NCBI RefSeq assembly: GCF_001879105.1
Contig: NZ_MLCF01000013.1
Location: 1-32,564, forward strand
DNA length: 32,564 nt
From: Mangrovactinospora gilvigrisea
GTDB lineage: Bacteria > Actinomycetota > Actinomycetes > Streptomycetales > Streptomycetaceae
Reading direction: 5' to 3'
Position numbers and translations under genes: made by a program
The notes under the pieces: model-generated
Told to the model about the DNA's origin: nothing
The model's input: the letters and a program-made list of their open reading frames with translations, nothing else
Databases searched by the model: none
Shown here: in pieces, positions 31,898-32,564 of the stretch
How positions within the stretch are numbered: the first letter of the stretch is position 1
Layout of the letters: every line of letters begins with the position of its first letter

Positions 31898-32215
31898 TTA
31901 GGCGATGGCGGCGGTGTCTCCGTTGTCGAAGCGGATGGACTGCTGCAGATGGCCGCCGAGGGCGGCGGCGTAGCGGGCCAGGACCTGCTGGCCGGAGACC
32001 TTGCCCTGCTCGATCTGCGAGATGCGGCCCTTGGTGACGCCCATGCGGGCTGCGACCTGTTCCTGGGTCAGTCCGCGGGAGCGGCGGATCTCGGCGAGCC
32101 GGTGCCCCACGACCTCGGCCAGCAGTTCTGCCGTGCCCGCGGCCACGACCTCCTCGCCGCCGGCCCGCTCCACGTGCTCAGCCCGGATGTCGCTCCAGCG
32201 CGTGTATCCGCTCAT
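31898..32215 (-). CDS. higA: HigA-like antitoxin, second module
   Basis: 105 aa from ATG 32215, overlapping the stop of the second toxin by 4 bp (ATGA). It starts SGYTRWSDIRAEHVER and has the HTH LAEIRRSRGLTQEQVAARMG followed by VTKGRISQIEQGKV. The C terminus is GGHLQQSIRFDNGDTAAIA. It shares layout and helix pattern with the first antitoxin (YAKWGEV versus YTRWSDI), but identity is moderate, so the modules are paralogous rather than a recent copy. It lies head-on to the first module. Confidence 0.9.
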   Translation of the reverse strand: MSGYTRWSDIRAEHVERAGGEEVVAAGTAELLAEVVGHRLAEIRRSRGLTQEQVAARMGVTKGRISQIEQGKVSGQQVLARYAAALGGHLQQSIRFDNGDTAAIA

Positions 32216-32564
32216 TGCCTGTCTCCCTTCTCCTGCTGGGACGCCCGCTCCTCCAGGTAGAGGATGTAGCGGCGCTCGGCCAGCGGGATCGCCTCGTGGT
32301 ACCACTCCTGCCACCGATCGCGTTTGTCCCCGCCCACCAGCAGGATGCTGGAGCGCCAGGGGTCGAACGCGAACAGGATCCGCACCGATCCCGGCCGCAG
32401 TTCCTTGAGGTTGCTCATGGAGGTGCCGGTGATGGTGTCCACAAGCGGCCGTCCGAGGCCCGGCCCTCCTTGGGCCAGCGCATCCAGGGCCTGGACGATG
32501 CGGCGGTGCGAGGCATCGTCGAGCTTGTCGATCCATGTGTCGGCGGCCGTGGCAAAGTCCAGGT
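32212..32564 (-). CDS. higB: HigB/RelE-like toxin, second module (5' end outside window)
   Basis: The frame is open to the right edge, so the first residues are missing; about 116 remain. Visible: FATAADTWIDKLDDASHRRI, a helix of the RelE fold, then GGPGLGRPLVDTI, then the conserved core LKELRPGSVRILFAFDPWR, ILLVGGDKRDRW, EWYHEAIPLAERRYILYLEE. The core is intact, unlike the first toxin. Toxins of this group cut mRNA, usually on the ribosome. A GTG at 32442 would give a short frame, but it begins in the middle of the conserved domain and is not the start. Confidence 0.88.
   Translation of the reverse strand, partial: LDFATAADTWIDKLDDASHRRIVQALDALAQGGPGLGRPLVDTITGTSMSNLKELRPGSVRILFAFDPWRSSILLVGGDKRDRWQEWYHEAIPLAERRYILYLEERASQQEKGDRQ

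Overview
High-GC actinomycete DNA, most likely Streptomyces or a close relative. The pointers are a conservon (CvnABCD plus two P450s), an Lsr2 nucleoid protein, an LAETG sortase substrate, lipoproteins, and GC-rich third codon positions throughout. Nothing in the window fixes the species, and no rRNA or tRNA gene was seen.

Layout. Positions 2-3351 hold a PadR-type regulator (3' end only), a MacB/LolD-type ABC ATPase and an FtsX-like permease, translationally coupled. Positions 3453-6187 hold a small cysteine-containing peptide, a cell-wall-anchored LAETG protein and a lipoprotein SGNH hydrolase. Positions 6213-8268 hold an Lsr2 with an N-terminal cysteine-rich extension, a small basic protein and an HTH protein that distantly resembles telomere terminal proteins. 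Positions 8337-13674 are a complete conservon on the minus strand with overlapping genes: sensor-like ATPase, Roadblock, DUF742, Ras-like GTPase, a CYP157-type P450 lacking ExxR, and a canonical P450. Positions 14021-17613 hold a two-TM peptide, an unrecognised 465-aa protein and a lipoprotein trypsin-like protease.

Positions 17849-24900 look like a small defence or stress cluster: a DUF234-type ATPase-nuclease behind a palindromic operator, a STAND/NB-ARC-TPR protein, a histidine phosphatase, and a ScoMcrA-like type IV restriction enzyme (head, sulfur-binding, SRA and HNH domains) that carries a 1-nt frameshift exactly in its sulfur-binding pocket. A secreted 159-aa protein and a triple-HTH protein follow.

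Positions 27080-30020 are the most unusual part. They form a roughly 2.9-kb stretch with no convincing gene, starting at an IS5-family transposase remnant. It contains 22/23-bp spaced GTCAAGGGT iterons with an 18-bp inverted repeat, a cluster of GGTGCACC palindromes, and six separate tandem arrays that all have a 12-bp period but different unit sequences. Five of these arrays are each followed at a fixed distance by a CAGGYCR box and a conserved hairpin of type H1 or H2. H1 shows compensatory base changes between copies. I know of no described family with this architecture and report it as the main candidate for a new element.

The right end (30188-32564) has a stand-alone transposase-type DNA-binding protein and two HigBA-like toxin-antitoxin modules converging on each other. 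The first toxin has a frameshift that fuses it to its antitoxin frame, and a scar of a third antitoxin 3' end lies between the modules. The second toxin runs off the window. Stretches over 300 bp without a gene have their own entries.
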